DNA from: AC-32 sp963813435
GTDB lineage: Bacteria; Actinomycetota; Thermoleophilia; Gaiellales; Gaiellaceae
Length of the DNA: 64,000 nucleotides
Direction: 5' to 3'
Assembly (NCBI GenBank): GCA_963813435.1
Contig: CAWEYY010000003.1
Location: 868,001-932,000 of the forward strand
The translations under genes and the position numbers were made by a program. A model generated the notes under the pieces. That model was not told the origin of the DNA, did not search any database, and saw only the letters and a program-made list of their open reading frames with translations. Positions 8,849 through 18,087 of this stretch are shown piece after piece (within the stretch, counting starts at the first letter, position 1; each line of letters begins with the position of its first letter).

Positions 8849-9055
8849 ATGCGTGCGAGGATGTTGAGCCTGCTGGTGGTGTTGGGAACAGTCGCCGCAG
8901 TGGCAGGCAGCGTAAGTGGTGGTAGGAAGCCCCGTTCACGACAGGCTCGAAGCTTCCGTTCTCCACAAAATGTCCACATCACCCTGTTGAGGGATTTCCA
9001 CAGGGGTGTGGAAAACCAGATTCGAAGCCTAGAGGTCTGCTGCGGTCAGACCTGA
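8849..9055 (+). CDS. small exported ORF, possibly a truncated remnant
   Basis: A 68-residue ORF with a textbook AAGGAG ribosome site six bases before the ATG and a clear signal-peptide-like N-terminus (MRARMLSLLVVLGTVAAVAG). After about residue 22 the sequence becomes basic and low in order, and does not resemble a mature exported domain. A promoter with an operator lies upstream. Either this is a genuine small secreted peptide, or the 5' end of a larger exported-protein gene whose body was lost. Its right end faces the LuxR gene at 9059 tail to tail. Confidence 0.5.
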   Translation: MRARMLSLLVVLGTVAAVAGSVSGGRKPRSRQARSFRSPQNVHITLLRDFHRGVENQIRSLEVCCGQT

Positions 9056-9058
9056 GGG

Positions 9059-9457
9059 CTAGGCGATCAGGCCGCGTCTAAAGCCGACCGCCACTGCATG
9101 TGCGCGAGAGCGCGCCTGCAATTTGGCGAGAAGGTGGCGCACATGCGACTTGACCGTCTCCTCCGAGAGGAAGAGGCGGTGTCCGATCTCACGGTTAACG
9201 AGGCCGTCGGAGATCAGCTGGAGCACCTCGATCTCGCGGGCCGTCGGCTCCTGCTCGAGCTCCTGGAGCGGGCCCGAGAAGGGAATCACGTCGGCCCCGC
9301 GATCGCCGCGTCGCTTTGCCACCGCGTCGAAGCGGCGGCTGTGGTCCACATATCGGGACAGGATCTCCTTACGCTCGGCAGCGTCCACGTAGTGGGCGTA
9401 TCGGCCGCGATACCCAGGCGCTTTAGGTCGCGGGCCTACCCCATTCAAGGGATGCAC
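9059..9457 (-). CDS. LuxR-type HTH regulator
   Basis: About 132 residues ending in a complete LuxR/GerE HTH: PTAREIEVLQLISDGLVNRE and then the recognition helix region SEETVKSHVRHLLAKLQARS. The N-terminal 60 residues are polar and have no receiver domain. The GTG at 9457 is the first start that avoids overlapping the oppF gene; a TTG at 9448 is an alternative, and no ATG is available. It lies 14 bp downstream of oppF, last in the long minus-strand transport cluster, so it may be co-transcribed and could regulate it. Confidence 0.6.
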   Translation of the reverse strand: MHPLNGVGPRPKAPGYRGRYAHYVDAAERKEILSRYVDHSRRFDAVAKRRGDRGADVIPFSGPLQELEQEPTAREIEVLQLISDGLVNREIGHRLFLSEETVKSHVRHLLAKLQARSRAHAVAVGFRRGLIA

Positions 9458-9471
9458 CCGAAGGGGTCCGG

Positions 9472-10518
9472 CTAGTCGGTCTGCGCGGGCGCTTCTTCGG
9501 ACGCCTGGAGGCCGGCCATCGTCTCCTTGTCCACGTTCAGCGGGTGATGGCAGGCGGCGAAGTGGGAGTTGCCGTAGTCGACTAGCGGCGGCTCGACCTG
9601 CGAGCAGATTTCGGTCGCGTACCTGCACCGCGGGTGGAAGCGGCAGCCCGACGGCGGGTTGATCGGGCTCGGGACGTCGCCCTCGAGCACGATCCGCTCC
9701 CGCTGTTCGGAGAGGTCCGGATCGGGCACCGGAACCGCAGAGAGCAGCGCCTCGGTATAGGGCATGATCGGGCGCGTGTAGAGCTCCTCGGCCGGCGAGA
9801 GCTCGACCAGCTTGCCGAGGTACATGACCGCGATGCGATCCGAGACGTGGCGGACGACGCCGAGGTCGTGCGCGATGAAGATGTACGTGAGGCGAAAGTC
9901 ATCCTGTAGCTCTCCCAGGAGGTTGACCATCTGCGCCTGGATGGAGACGTCGAGTGCCGAGACCGGCTCGTCGGCGACGATCAGCTTCGGCCGCAGCGCG
10001 AGGGCCCGCGCAACGCCGATCCGCTGACGCTGGCCGCCCGAGAACTCGTGTGGGAAGCGGTTGTAATGCTCCGGCGAGAGCCCGACCGTCCGCAGCAGCT
10101 CCTCGACCTTCTCCTTGCGCTCCCTGCGGTCGCCCATTCCGTGGATGCGAAGTGGGTCGCCGATGATCGTCCCGACGCGCTTGCGCGGATTCAGGCTCGC
10201 GTACGGGTCTTGGAAGATCATCTGCATCTCGCGGCGGAGCGGCCTCAGCGCGCGGTTGTTGAGCTTCGCGATCGAGTGTCCGTCGAAGATGACCTCGCCG
10301 GCCGTGGGCTCGTGCAGGCGGACGACGCAGCGACCGAGCGTCGACTTCCCGCAGCCCGACTCGCCGACCAGCCCGAGGGTCTCGCCCTCGGAGACGGCGA
10401 GCGACACGTCGTCGACGGCGTGCACCCGCGCGACCTCGCGTGCGAGGACGCCCTTCTTGATCGGGAAGTACTTCTTGAGGTTCTTGATCTCGACGAGAGG
10501 CTGGCCGTTCTCGCTCAC
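9472..10518 (-). CDS. oppF: oligopeptide/dipeptide ABC transporter ATPase, OppF type
   Basis: A 348-residue ABC ATPase that powers peptide (or nickel-type) import at the cytoplasmic face. Walker A GESGCGKSTLGR, Q-loop MIFQDPYASLNPR, signature SGGQRQR, Walker B LIVADEPVSALD and the switch His in IAHDLGVVRH are all present. The C-terminal oligopeptide/dipeptide extension with its Cys cluster (GCRFHPRCRYA ... C ... C) is also present and usually binds a 4Fe-4S cluster. The GTG start overlaps the oppD stop as GTGA, which proves the pairing and rules out the longer upstream reading. Confidence 0.9.
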   Translation of the reverse strand: MSENGQPLVEIKNLKKYFPIKKGVLAREVARVHAVDDVSLAVSEGETLGLVGESGCGKSTLGRCVVRLHEPTAGEVIFDGHSIAKLNNRALRPLRREMQMIFQDPYASLNPRKRVGTIIGDPLRIHGMGDRRERKEKVEELLRTVGLSPEHYNRFPHEFSGGQRQRIGVARALALRPKLIVADEPVSALDVSIQAQMVNLLGELQDDFRLTYIFIAHDLGVVRHVSDRIAVMYLGKLVELSPAEELYTRPIMPYTEALLSAVPVPDPDLSEQRERIVLEGDVPSPINPPSGCRFHPRCRYATEICSQVEPPLVDYGNSHFAACHHPLNVDKETMAGLQASEEAPAQTD

Positions 10519-11540
10519 GCCACCCTCGTCTCGCCAGTGATGGTCTTCTCGCGCAGGCGCCGCTTCTCGTCCAGGCTGAGCCAGCAGCGGTCGAGGTGCT
10601 TCGACTCCGGCACGCCGCTCTTGAGCTCCGGCTCCGTCTCGCACTTGCTGAACGCGTGGGGGCAACGTGGGCGGAACTTGCATCCGCGGGGAAGGTTGAT
10701 GAGCGAGGGCGGCATGCCCTCGATCGAGTAGAGCTTCTCGGGCTTAGGACGGTCGAGCCGCGGGATCGAGCCGAGCAGGCCCCAGGTGTACGGCATCTGC
10801 GGGTCGTAAAAGATGTCGCGCTTCCCACCTCGCTCGACGACGCGGCCCGCGTACATGACCAGGATGTCGTTGGCGACCTCGGCGACGACGCCGAGATCGT
10901 GGGTGATCAGGATGACGGCCGAGTCGAAGTCGTCCTTGAGCCGGTCGATCAGCTCGAGGATCTGCGCCTGAATCGTGACGTCGAGCGCCGTGGTGGGCTC
11001 GTCGGCCACGAGGATGTCCGGGTTGCACGAGAGCGCCATCGCGATCATCGCGCGCTGGCGCATCCCGCCCGAGAACTGGTGCGGATAGTCGTAGACGCGC
11101 TGCTCGGGCTGCGGGATGCCGACCTGCCGCAGGAGCTCGATCGCGCGCTTCCGCGCGTCGCGCTTCGATACCGACTCGTGCGTGAGGATGGCCTCGACGA
11201 TCTGGTCGCCGACCTTGTAGACCGGGTTCAGCGACGTCATCGGATCCTGGAAGATCATCGCGATCTCGTTGCCGCGGACGTCGCGCAGGCCGGACTCGGG
11301 CAGCGACAGGATGTCCTGGCCCTTGTAGAGGACCTCGCCCTCGAAGGTGGTGTTCCGGTCGCGCGTCAGGCCGAGCAGCGTCATCGCGGTGACGCTCTTG
11401 CCGGAGCCGGACTCGCCGACGATGCCGAGCACCTGGCCGCGGTCGAGCTCGAAGTCGACGCCGTCGACCGCGTGCACGACGCCGTCTTCCGTGGCGAAGC
11501 TGACCTTGAGGCCCTTCACCTCGAGCAGGCGATCGGCCAT
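10515..11540 (-). CDS. oppD: oligopeptide/dipeptide ABC transporter ATPase, OppD type
   Basis: A 341-residue partner ATPase. Walker A GESGSGKSVTAM, Q-loop MIFQDPMTSLNP, signature SGGMRQR, Walker B ILVADEPTTALD and the switch His in ITHDLGVVAE are visible. The C-terminal Cys motif GCKFRPRCPHAF resembles that of OppF. Its start overlaps the upstream permease stop as ATGA and its stop overlaps oppF as GTGA. It is one half of the only ATPase pair in a region with two permease sets, so OppD/OppF probably serve both. Confidence 0.9.
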   Translation of the reverse strand: MADRLLEVKGLKVSFATEDGVVHAVDGVDFELDRGQVLGIVGESGSGKSVTAMTLLGLTRDRNTTFEGEVLYKGQDILSLPESGLRDVRGNEIAMIFQDPMTSLNPVYKVGDQIVEAILTHESVSKRDARKRAIELLRQVGIPQPEQRVYDYPHQFSGGMRQRAMIAMALSCNPDILVADEPTTALDVTIQAQILELIDRLKDDFDSAVILITHDLGVVAEVANDILVMYAGRVVERGGKRDIFYDPQMPYTWGLLGSIPRLDRPKPEKLYSIEGMPPSLINLPRGCKFRPRCPHAFSKCETEPELKSGVPESKHLDRCWLSLDEKRRLREKTITGETRVA

Positions 11541-12523
11541 CAGGCGGGTCGGATCCGGGGATCGAGGAAGGCGTACACGATGTCTACGAGTGCGCTGAAG
11601 AACACGATGAAGAACGCACCGTAGAGTGTGACGCCCATGATCGGCGGCAGGTCGAGGTCACCGACCGACTGGGCCGCGTACCAGCCGACGCCGTGCAGTT
11701 CGAAGACCGTCTCGGTCAGGATCGCGGCACCGCCGAGCACGGCTGCGAAGTCGAGCCCGAACAGCGTGACGATCGGGATGAGCGAGTTCCGGAGGACGTG
11801 GCGCTGCATCACCTGCTTCGGCGGGAGGCCCTTGGCCCGCGCGGTGCGGACGTAGTCCTCGTTCGACACGTCGAGCATGTTGGAGCGCAGGACACGCGCG
11901 TAGAACCCGATGAACAGCACCGCGAGCACGGTCCACGGCAGAATCAGATGGTAGGCCCACTGCACAGGATCCTTCGTGAGCGGGTAGTAGCCGCCGTCCG
12001 GGAAGAGCGGATGTGCCGGCTTCTCGGTCAGGAAGTAGCGCACGACGATCCCGAGGAAGAACACTGGCATCGAGATACCGATCAGCGCAAGCGTCGTGAT
12101 TAACCGGTCCGACCACTGCCCCGCTGTGACGGCGGCGATCACGCCGACGAGGATCCCGAAGAACAGCCAGATGATCGCAGCGCCGATCGCGAGCGAGAAG
12201 GTGATCGGTATCCCCCGCTTGATCTGCGCGGCGACATCCGTCTGGTTCTGGAAAGAGCGCAGCACGTCGTACTGGCCATGGGGGCCGGGAAGCATTCCGG
12301 TCGCGGCCTTCTGCATCATCCGCACGTACTGAACGTAGAAGGGCTTGTCGAAGCCCCAGTTCTTGCGGATGTTGACGACGTTCTCCGGGGTCGGATTCTT
12401 GCCGGCCATCCGCTGCGCAGGGTCGCCGCCAGGGATCAGGATGAAGATCACGAACACGAGGAAGCTGACCGCGATCAGCACCGCGACCATGCCGAGCAGC
12501 CGGCGAGCGATGAAGACGAACAT
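11540..12523 (-). CDS. oppB: peptide ABC transporter permease, OppB/DppB type
   Basis: A 327-residue inner-membrane permease with an N-terminal TM segment, a periplasmic loop and five further TM segments. The BPD_transp_1 EAA loop appears as VRTARAKGLPPKQVMQRHVL, which contacts the ATPase. The C-terminal DPRIRPA tail is typical of this family. Stop and start overlap oppD as ATGA, and the oppC gene ends immediately upstream with no gap. A second, similar OppB lies at 16034-17005. Confidence 0.9.
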   Translation of the reverse strand: MFVFIARRLLGMVAVLIAVSFLVFVIFILIPGGDPAQRMAGKNPTPENVVNIRKNWGFDKPFYVQYVRMMQKAATGMLPGPHGQYDVLRSFQNQTDVAAQIKRGIPITFSLAIGAAIIWLFFGILVGVIAAVTAGQWSDRLITTLALIGISMPVFFLGIVVRYFLTEKPAHPLFPDGGYYPLTKDPVQWAYHLILPWTVLAVLFIGFYARVLRSNMLDVSNEDYVRTARAKGLPPKQVMQRHVLRNSLIPIVTLFGLDFAAVLGGAAILTETVFELHGVGWYAAQSVGDLDLPPIMGVTLYGAFFIVFFSALVDIVYAFLDPRIRPA

Positions 12524-13612
12524 CTAGCGCTCCACCTTCGTCTTGCTTCGCGGATCGAGCGCGTCGCGCAGTCCGTCACCGAAGATGTTCAGGGAGAGCA
12601 CGGTCAGCACGAGCGCCAGCCCGGGAAGGAGCGTGAGCCACGGCGCTGACAGGAGCTGCGCCCTGCCGGAGTCGATCAGGTTCCCCCAGGACGGATCGGG
12701 CAGGCGGACGCCCGCACCGAGGTACGAGAGGCCGGCCTCGGTGAGGATGTTGACCGCGATGATCAGCGTGAAGAAGACGAGGACGGTCGAGGCGATGTTC
12801 GGCAGCAGGTCGGAGAACATGATCCTCCAGGAACTCGCGCCCTGGCCTATCGCCGCCTCGACGAACTCCTTCTGCCGCAACGAGAGGACCTGGCCCCGGA
12901 TAGGACGGCCCACGTAGGGGATCAGGACGATCGAGATCACGATCGTCGGAATCCAGAGGCTCCCCGGCTCGATGCTGATGCCGAAGTGGTGGAACCCGTT
13001 GATCGAGAGCGCGCTGCCGAGCGCGATCGCCAGCAGCAGCACCGGGAACGCCCAGATCAGATCGAAGGAACGGGACACGAACCAGTCGGTCTTGCCGGCG
13101 TGGAAGCCCGCGAGCAGCGCCAGGAAAACCGCGACGAAGGTGCAGATGAGCGCCGAGCCGATTCCGATCTTGAGCGAGTTGAGACCGCCGTAGAGCAGCC
13201 GGACCGCCTCATCGCGGCCGAGGTTGTCTGCGCCGAGCACATAACGGCCGTCGGCGTGCCACCAGGTCGGGCCGAGGATCGTGACCGGCCGGACCTTGAT
13301 CGAGCCGGTGTTGGGGTCGACGATTGCGCCGCCGCCGATGATCGGCTTCTCCTTGCCGTCGACCTTGACCGTTCCGGAGATGTGCGTCTCGTTCGGGCCG
13401 GTGTGCGCGACGTAGCGTGCGTACAGCGGCGCCATCGCGCACGCGATCACGATCGCGAGGAACACGCCAAGAGCCCCCAACGCGACGTAGTTCCGCCGCA
13501 GCCGGCGCCAGGCGAGATACCAGGGGCTCCGCCCGACGATCGCAACCTGATGCTCCTCGGGGGCGGGGGCCGCAGCGCTTTCGAGCGAAAGTTCGGTTGC
13601 GGGTTCGGCCAT
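12524..13612 (-). CDS. oppC: peptide ABC transporter permease, OppC/DppC type
   Basis: A 362-residue permease with the OppC N-terminal domain (SPWYLAWRRLRRNYVALGAL), an extended loop of about 80 residues after the first TM, the YVLGADNLGRDEA signature that precedes the transmembrane core, and an EAA loop (EFVEAAIGQGASSWRIM). It ends in the family-typical NIFGDGLRDALDPR. The extra loop is also seen in the second OppC of this cluster. A strong hairpin separates it from the binding-protein gene upstream, as is common where the binding protein is made in excess. Confidence 0.9.
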   Translation of the reverse strand: MAEPATELSLESAAAPAPEEHQVAIVGRSPWYLAWRRLRRNYVALGALGVFLAIVIACAMAPLYARYVAHTGPNETHISGTVKVDGKEKPIIGGGAIVDPNTGSIKVRPVTILGPTWWHADGRYVLGADNLGRDEAVRLLYGGLNSLKIGIGSALICTFVAVFLALLAGFHAGKTDWFVSRSFDLIWAFPVLLLAIALGSALSINGFHHFGISIEPGSLWIPTIVISIVLIPYVGRPIRGQVLSLRQKEFVEAAIGQGASSWRIMFSDLLPNIASTVLVFFTLIIAVNILTEAGLSYLGAGVRLPDPSWGNLIDSGRAQLLSAPWLTLLPGLALVLTVLSLNIFGDGLRDALDPRSKTKVER

Positions 13613-13644
13613 TTCTCCGGGTTTTGCGGCGAGTTTACCGAACA

Positions 13645-13672
13645 GGTGAGGGCGCCCTGAGGCGCCCTCACC
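13645..13672. terminator. 12-bp hairpin between binding-protein and permease genes
   Basis: GGTGAGGGCGCC and GGCGCCCTCACC pair perfectly around a CTGA loop, in the 80-bp gap between the binding-protein stop (13693) and the oppC start (13612). It probably acts as a partial terminator or 3' stabiliser that raises binding-protein output over the permease genes. Confidence 0.7.
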
Positions 13673-13692
13673 CTTGCTTCTGAACTACCCCG

Positions 13693-15327
13693 CTACTTCT
13701 TACAGAGGCGCGCGAGGTCGACGCCGTAGAGGAGCTGCATGTGGATGCAACCCATCTTCTTGGTGAAGTACTCCGGGAACACCCGGTTCGACCAGGGAAC
13801 CCATGGAGACTGCTGCATGATCTGCTTCTCGACCTTCGCCCATCTGGCGTTGACGGCGGGAGTGAGCACCGGCGCCTTCTTGAGCGACTCGATCTCCTTG
13901 TTCGTGGTCTTGTTGGTGTACCACGCGTAGTTGTTGTTGTCCTGGTTGGTGATGCGGTTGCCGTTCAGCAGGACGTCGAACCAGTCGAGCGGGTGCGGGT
14001 AGTCCTCCAGCCACCGCGCCCAGCCGGTCTGTGCCTTCGTGTTGACGTTCCCGATGGTCGTGTAGTACGTCGTCCTCGGGAGAATGGTCAGCTTGGCGTC
14101 GAGCCCGATGCTGTTCAGGACGCCCGTGTAGATGGTGGCCGCCGTCACGGCGTCGCTCACCTGACGCGTCCACACGGTGACCTTCGCCCCCGTTGCACCG
14201 GCCTGCTGGATCAGCTGCTTCGCCTTGTTCGTGTTGCGCGGATACAGCGCGAGCTTCCGGTACGAGGGGTACGTCGGCGGCAAGACGTTCTGCGTCGGAA
14301 GGCCGAGGCCGCCCCAGACGGCCGTCTGCATCGCCTTCCGGTTGATGGCGTAGTTGACGGCCTGGCGGACCTTCAGCTTGTTGAAGGGCGCCAGGTTGAT
14401 GTTCATCCAGAAGTAGTACGTGTTCGCCGTCTTGCGGAGCTTGAGGTTGCCCTTGCTCTTGGCGTCCGCGATCCGGTCGGACGGGATCGCAGCGTTCGAG
14501 TAGTCGGCCTGCCCACTGCTCACGCGCTGCGTGGCGATGTCGGCGTCGCCGATCAGCGAAACCTCGACCCTGTTCGGGTTCCCGCGCGGGATGTACTTCG
14601 TTGGCTTGAAGTACTTGTTCCGCACCATCGTGAAGCCGACGTTCGGCTGGTAGCTCGAGATGCGGTACGGGCCCGTCGCCGGGATCGGATTCGTGGACTG
14701 GTCGGAGTTCGGCGTACCCGCTGGAACGGGTGCGGCGAACAGCAGCGCCACGATCGTGAGGAAGTCTCCCCGCGGCTTCGCGAGCCTGACCACGATCGAG
14801 CGCTTCGCGTTGTTCGTCTGGATGCCGCCAATGTCCCCCTTGAGGGTCTTCGAGAACTGCTCGGCTCCAGCGATGTCGGTGTAGAAACCGACCCCCTGGC
14901 CGGTGGAGAGGAACTCACGCTTGATCGCGTACTTGAAGTCGCTCGCCCTCACCGGCTTGCCGTTCGAGTACTTCAAGCCCTTGCGGAGCTTGAACTTGTA
15001 CACCTTGCCGTTCGCAGAGACCGTCGGCAGGGACTGCGCGAGGCCCGGTACCAGCTTGTAGCCCGCGGCTCCGTCGACGTGCTTGTACGTCAGCAGCGTC
15101 TCCCAGACGTTCCACATCGCCCACCAGCTCTGGCCCGTGTACGCCTGCTGCGGGTCCAGGTAGTCGATGGTGTCGATCACTGCCTTCAGCGTTCCGAAGG
15201 CCTGCGAGTGCTTCGGTGCTGCTTTCGTGCGGTTGGCCGCGACGCCGTACGCCGCAACCATCAATGAGATCCCGGCGACCAGGGCAACGGTGCCCAAAAG
15301 CCAGGACCATCTGCGTCTACTAGTCAT
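13693..15327 (-). CDS. peptide/nickel ABC transporter substrate-binding protein (SBP_bac_5)
   Basis: A 544-residue extracytoplasmic binding protein of family 5. An N-terminal signal segment (SWLLGTVALVAGISLMVAAY) lacks a lipobox, so release or N-terminal anchoring is expected. The family entry motif appears as YKFKLRKGLKYSNGKPVRASDFKYAIKR in pieces, and the C-terminal half has LEDYPHPLDWFDVLLNG. Such proteins capture oligopeptides, and in relatives nickel or murein peptides. A GGGAGGTG ribosome site precedes the ATG. It heads the first permease/ATPase set. Confidence 0.88.
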   Translation of the reverse strand: MTSRRRWSWLLGTVALVAGISLMVAAYGVAANRTKAAPKHSQAFGTLKAVIDTIDYLDPQQAYTGQSWWAMWNVWETLLTYKHVDGAAGYKLVPGLAQSLPTVSANGKVYKFKLRKGLKYSNGKPVRASDFKYAIKREFLSTGQGVGFYTDIAGAEQFSKTLKGDIGGIQTNNAKRSIVVRLAKPRGDFLTIVALLFAAPVPAGTPNSDQSTNPIPATGPYRISSYQPNVGFTMVRNKYFKPTKYIPRGNPNRVEVSLIGDADIATQRVSSGQADYSNAAIPSDRIADAKSKGNLKLRKTANTYYFWMNINLAPFNKLKVRQAVNYAINRKAMQTAVWGGLGLPTQNVLPPTYPSYRKLALYPRNTNKAKQLIQQAGATGAKVTVWTRQVSDAVTAATIYTGVLNSIGLDAKLTILPRTTYYTTIGNVNTKAQTGWARWLEDYPHPLDWFDVLLNGNRITNQDNNNYAWYTNKTTNKEIESLKKAPVLTPAVNARWAKVEKQIMQQSPWVPWSNRVFPEYFTKKMGCIHMQLLYGVDLARLCKK

Positions 15328-15425
15328 TGCACCTCCCAGTGCGACTCAGACCCCGGGGTTCTGCGTGTCATGCCGAGGCGAGCTGTGGATCTTCGCAAAC
15401 AAGAGACGTACTTACTAGGTTTCTG

Positions 15426-15965
15426 TTAGCGACTCGGGGCGTTTAAAAAGCGCACGATCTTGCGGCGGATCGCGCTGAGATGAGGCGGTTCGGGCTCCTC
15501 CAGGACACCGTTCACGCCGTCGCGCTGCGTCGAGTGGAGGATGCGGCCGTCGCCGAGCCAGAAGGCGATGTGCGTCGCGGTTCCTTCGTCGCCGTAGGTG
15601 ATCAGGTCGCCGGAGGCGAGCTCGCCCTCGCCGACGGGGCGGCCGGCGTCCTCCTGCTGGTCGGCGTCGCGCGGGATCAGGCGGCCGACGCGTCGATGCG
15701 CCATGTGGACGAGCCCTGAGCAGTCGATCCCGCGCTCGGTCATCCCGCCCCACTCGTACGGCGCGCCGAGGTACGAGCGCGCTTCGTCGACCGGGTTCGC
15801 GTCCGGACGCGGCTCGGGCAGCCAGGTCCCGGGGACTGTCCCCCTGACATGGCCCAAAGAGGCGGTCCGGATCCAGCCCGGGTAGTCGTACGCCGTCACG
15901 ATCCGCGACCATTCGCCGTTCCTCTCCTCGACGCTGAACGGCTCGCCGCGCAGAGCCTGCGTCAC
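15426..15965 (-). CDS. NlpC/P60 cysteine peptidase with SH3-like domain
   Basis: A 179-residue protein with an N-terminal SH3b-like half and a C-terminal NlpC/P60 domain. Catalytic residues are visible as C82 in DCSGLVHMA, H132 in THIAFWLGDG and a third polar residue near H144. Such enzymes cut D-Glu-meso-DAP bonds in peptidoglycan peptides. Family-like sequence (LADATPVRAQPTDEAEQ) continues in frame upstream of the GTG at 15965, but the only earlier start-like codon is a CTG, so the true N-terminus is unsettled. No signal peptide is seen. Its position inside a peptide-transporter cluster suggests it trims imported or released wall peptides. Confidence 0.8.
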   Translation of the reverse strand: MTQALRGEPFSVEERNGEWSRIVTAYDYPGWIRTASLGHVRGTVPGTWLPEPRPDANPVDEARSYLGAPYEWGGMTERGIDCSGLVHMAHRRVGRLIPRDADQQEDAGRPVGEGELASGDLITYGDEGTATHIAFWLGDGRILHSTQRDGVNGVLEEPEPPHLSAIRRKIVRFLNAPSR

Positions 15966-16033
15966 CTGCTCGGCTTCGTCGGTCGGCTGGGCGCGAACGG
16001 GCGTTGCGTCGGCGAGACAGACGAAGAGCGCGC

Positions 16034-17005
16034 TCAGCTCAGGCGAATTCTCGGGTCGAGGCCCGCGTAGATCACGTCCACGAGTGCGTTGGCGATCGTG
16101 ATGAAGAACGCCCCGTAGAGCACGGTCGCCATGATCACCGGAAGATCAAGCGTCTGGAGCGAGTCGTAGGTGAGCTTGCCAATGCCGGGCAAGCCGAACA
16201 CGACCTCGACGAGCAACGCGCCGCCCGCGACGAGCACGCCGAAGTCGAGCCCGAAGAGGGAGACGACCGTGATCAGCGAGTTGCGGAGGATGTGCTTGAG
16301 CAGCACGTCTCGCTCCGACAGCCCCTTTGCCCGCGCCGTGCGCACGTAGTCCTCGTTCGCCACGTCGAGCATGTTCCCGCGCAGAACCCGAGCGTAGAAA
16401 CCGATGTACAGGATCGACAGCGTGATCCACGGGATGATCAGGTGCAGGAACCATTGCCAGGGGTTCACGGTGAACGGGACGTAGCCGAGCGGGGGCACCC
16501 AGCTGAAGAGGATGGTGTCGTGCAGCCGGTCCTGCGTGATCAGATTCATCACCTCGCCGAGCCAGAAGACCGGCAGCGAGATCCCGATCAGGGCGAGGAC
16601 CATGAGTAAGGGGTCGAGGATCGTTCCTTTGGCGACAACGGCAAGCACACCGATCGTGATGCCGAGCACGGCCCAGATCACCGCGGCCCCGATAATGAGG
16701 GAGAAGGTGACCGGCGCGGCGGCGGTGATCGCCGGGACGACCTTGAGCGCCTGGTTGCCGTACGAGACGAGGTCGCGCGAGATGAACAGGCGCTTCATCA
16801 TCAGCCCGTACCGGACTGGCAGCGGGCGGTCGAGCCCGAACTCGTGCTTGACCGCGGCGACGGTCTCCGGCGTCGGGTTGCGACCGGCGAGCGAGCGGGT
16901 CGGATCGACGCCGGGAATCGCGAAGAAGATCAAGAACGTCAGCACCGAGATCGCGAAGAGCACCACCACGAGCCCGATCAGCCTCCGAATGATGAAGGCG
17001 AACAT
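16034..17005 (-). CDS. peptide ABC transporter permease, second OppB type
   Basis: A 323-residue six-TM permease closely similar to the OppB at 11540: the same N-terminal FIIRRLIGLVVVLFAISVLT layout, an EAA loop VRTARAKGLSERDVLLKHIL and the C-terminal DPRIRLS. It pairs with the OppC-type gene 13 bp upstream. No ATPase genes follow it; the NlpC/P60 gene comes next. Confidence 0.9.
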   Translation of the reverse strand: MFAFIIRRLIGLVVVLFAISVLTFLIFFAIPGVDPTRSLAGRNPTPETVAAVKHEFGLDRPLPVRYGLMMKRLFISRDLVSYGNQALKVVPAITAAAPVTFSLIIGAAVIWAVLGITIGVLAVVAKGTILDPLLMVLALIGISLPVFWLGEVMNLITQDRLHDTILFSWVPPLGYVPFTVNPWQWFLHLIIPWITLSILYIGFYARVLRGNMLDVANEDYVRTARAKGLSERDVLLKHILRNSLITVVSLFGLDFGVLVAGGALLVEVVFGLPGIGKLTYDSLQTLDLPVIMATVLYGAFFITIANALVDVIYAGLDPRIRLS

Positions 17006-17018
17006 CGTCAGCTACTCC

Positions 17019-18068
17019 TCAGCGCACCTTCGCGCGCGGGTCGAGGGCATCCCGAAGGCCGTCGCCGAAGACGTTCAGCGAGAGCACCGTGAGCACGATC
17101 ATGATCCCGGGGACGATCGCAACGAGAGGCCGCGTGTAGAGCAACGCCTGGCCGTCCTGGATGATCGTGCCCCAGCTCGCCTGAGGATCCTGCACGCCGA
17201 TTCCGAGGAACGAGAGGGCCGCCTCGGTCAGGACCGTCGTCGCGATCATCAGCGGGAGCATCACGATCACCGTCGTGATGACATTCGGGAGGATCTCGCC
17301 GAACATCAGCCGGAGGTTCGAGGCCCCCGAGGACGTCGCCGCCTCGACGTACTCCTTCTCGCGCACGGAGAGCACCTGTCCCCGAACGGGGCGAAAAACA
17401 TAGGGCACGTAGACGATCGCGATGATGAACGTCGGCACCCAGAGGCTCGACGAGACGACGTGTACGGGACCCCAGTGCAGCCCGTTCGGCTTGGTCAGGA
17501 GCACGGTCGCAAGCGAGATCGCGAGCAGGTAGACGGGGAACGCCCAGATCAGGTCCATGGTGCGTGACAGGACGGAATCGCTCCACCGCCGGAAGAAGCC
17601 CGCGATCATCGCGAGCACCAAGGCGATCGCACAGCAGATCACGGCCGAGCCGATCCCGATGATCAGCGACGCCTTCCCGCCGTAGAGCACACGTGCCATC
17701 ACATCTCGGCCAAGGTTGTCGGACCCCACGAGGTAGTTCGACCGCCAGGTCGGGCCGATCGGGGTCTCGCCAAGCCCGAGCTTGTTGCCGCCCTGCTGGA
17801 TCACGTCGACGCGCTTGCCGTGGACCACGGTCGTCCCGCTGATGTTTGTCTCGAACGGATCGGTGTGCGCTATGTGGTGCGCGTAGAGCGGCGCAGCGAA
17901 GCTGACCGCGACGATCCCCAGGAAGACGGCGAGCGACGCCATTGCGCTCCGGTTCCGGGCCAGACGGCGCCCGGCGAGGCGCCAGGGACTCTTACCCGAG
18001 ATCTCCTGGATGCTCTCGCCGGGCGCAAGGACGACCTCCGGTTCCGGCTCGAAGGCGAACTCGGCCAT
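17019..18068 (-). CDS. peptide ABC transporter permease, second OppC type
   Basis: A 349-residue permease with the OppC_N domain (SPWRLAGRRLARNRSAMASL), an extended first periplasmic loop, the signature NYLVGSDNLGRDVMARVLYG, an EAA loop EYVEAATSSGASNLRLM and the ending NVFGDGLRDALDPRAK. Its first loop differs in sequence from that of the other OppC, as expected if the two systems dock different binding proteins. It starts 19 bp after the lipoprotein binding-protein gene. Confidence 0.9.
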   Translation of the reverse strand: MAEFAFEPEPEVVLAPGESIQEISGKSPWRLAGRRLARNRSAMASLAVFLGIVAVSFAAPLYAHHIAHTDPFETNISGTTVVHGKRVDVIQQGGNKLGLGETPIGPTWRSNYLVGSDNLGRDVMARVLYGGKASLIIGIGSAVICCAIALVLAMIAGFFRRWSDSVLSRTMDLIWAFPVYLLAISLATVLLTKPNGLHWGPVHVVSSSLWVPTFIIAIVYVPYVFRPVRGQVLSVREKEYVEAATSSGASNLRLMFGEILPNVITTVIVMLPLMIATTVLTEAALSFLGIGVQDPQASWGTIIQDGQALLYTRPLVAIVPGIMIVLTVLSLNVFGDGLRDALDPRAKVR

Positions 18069-18087
18069 TTGCCGTCCGTGCTCCCCG

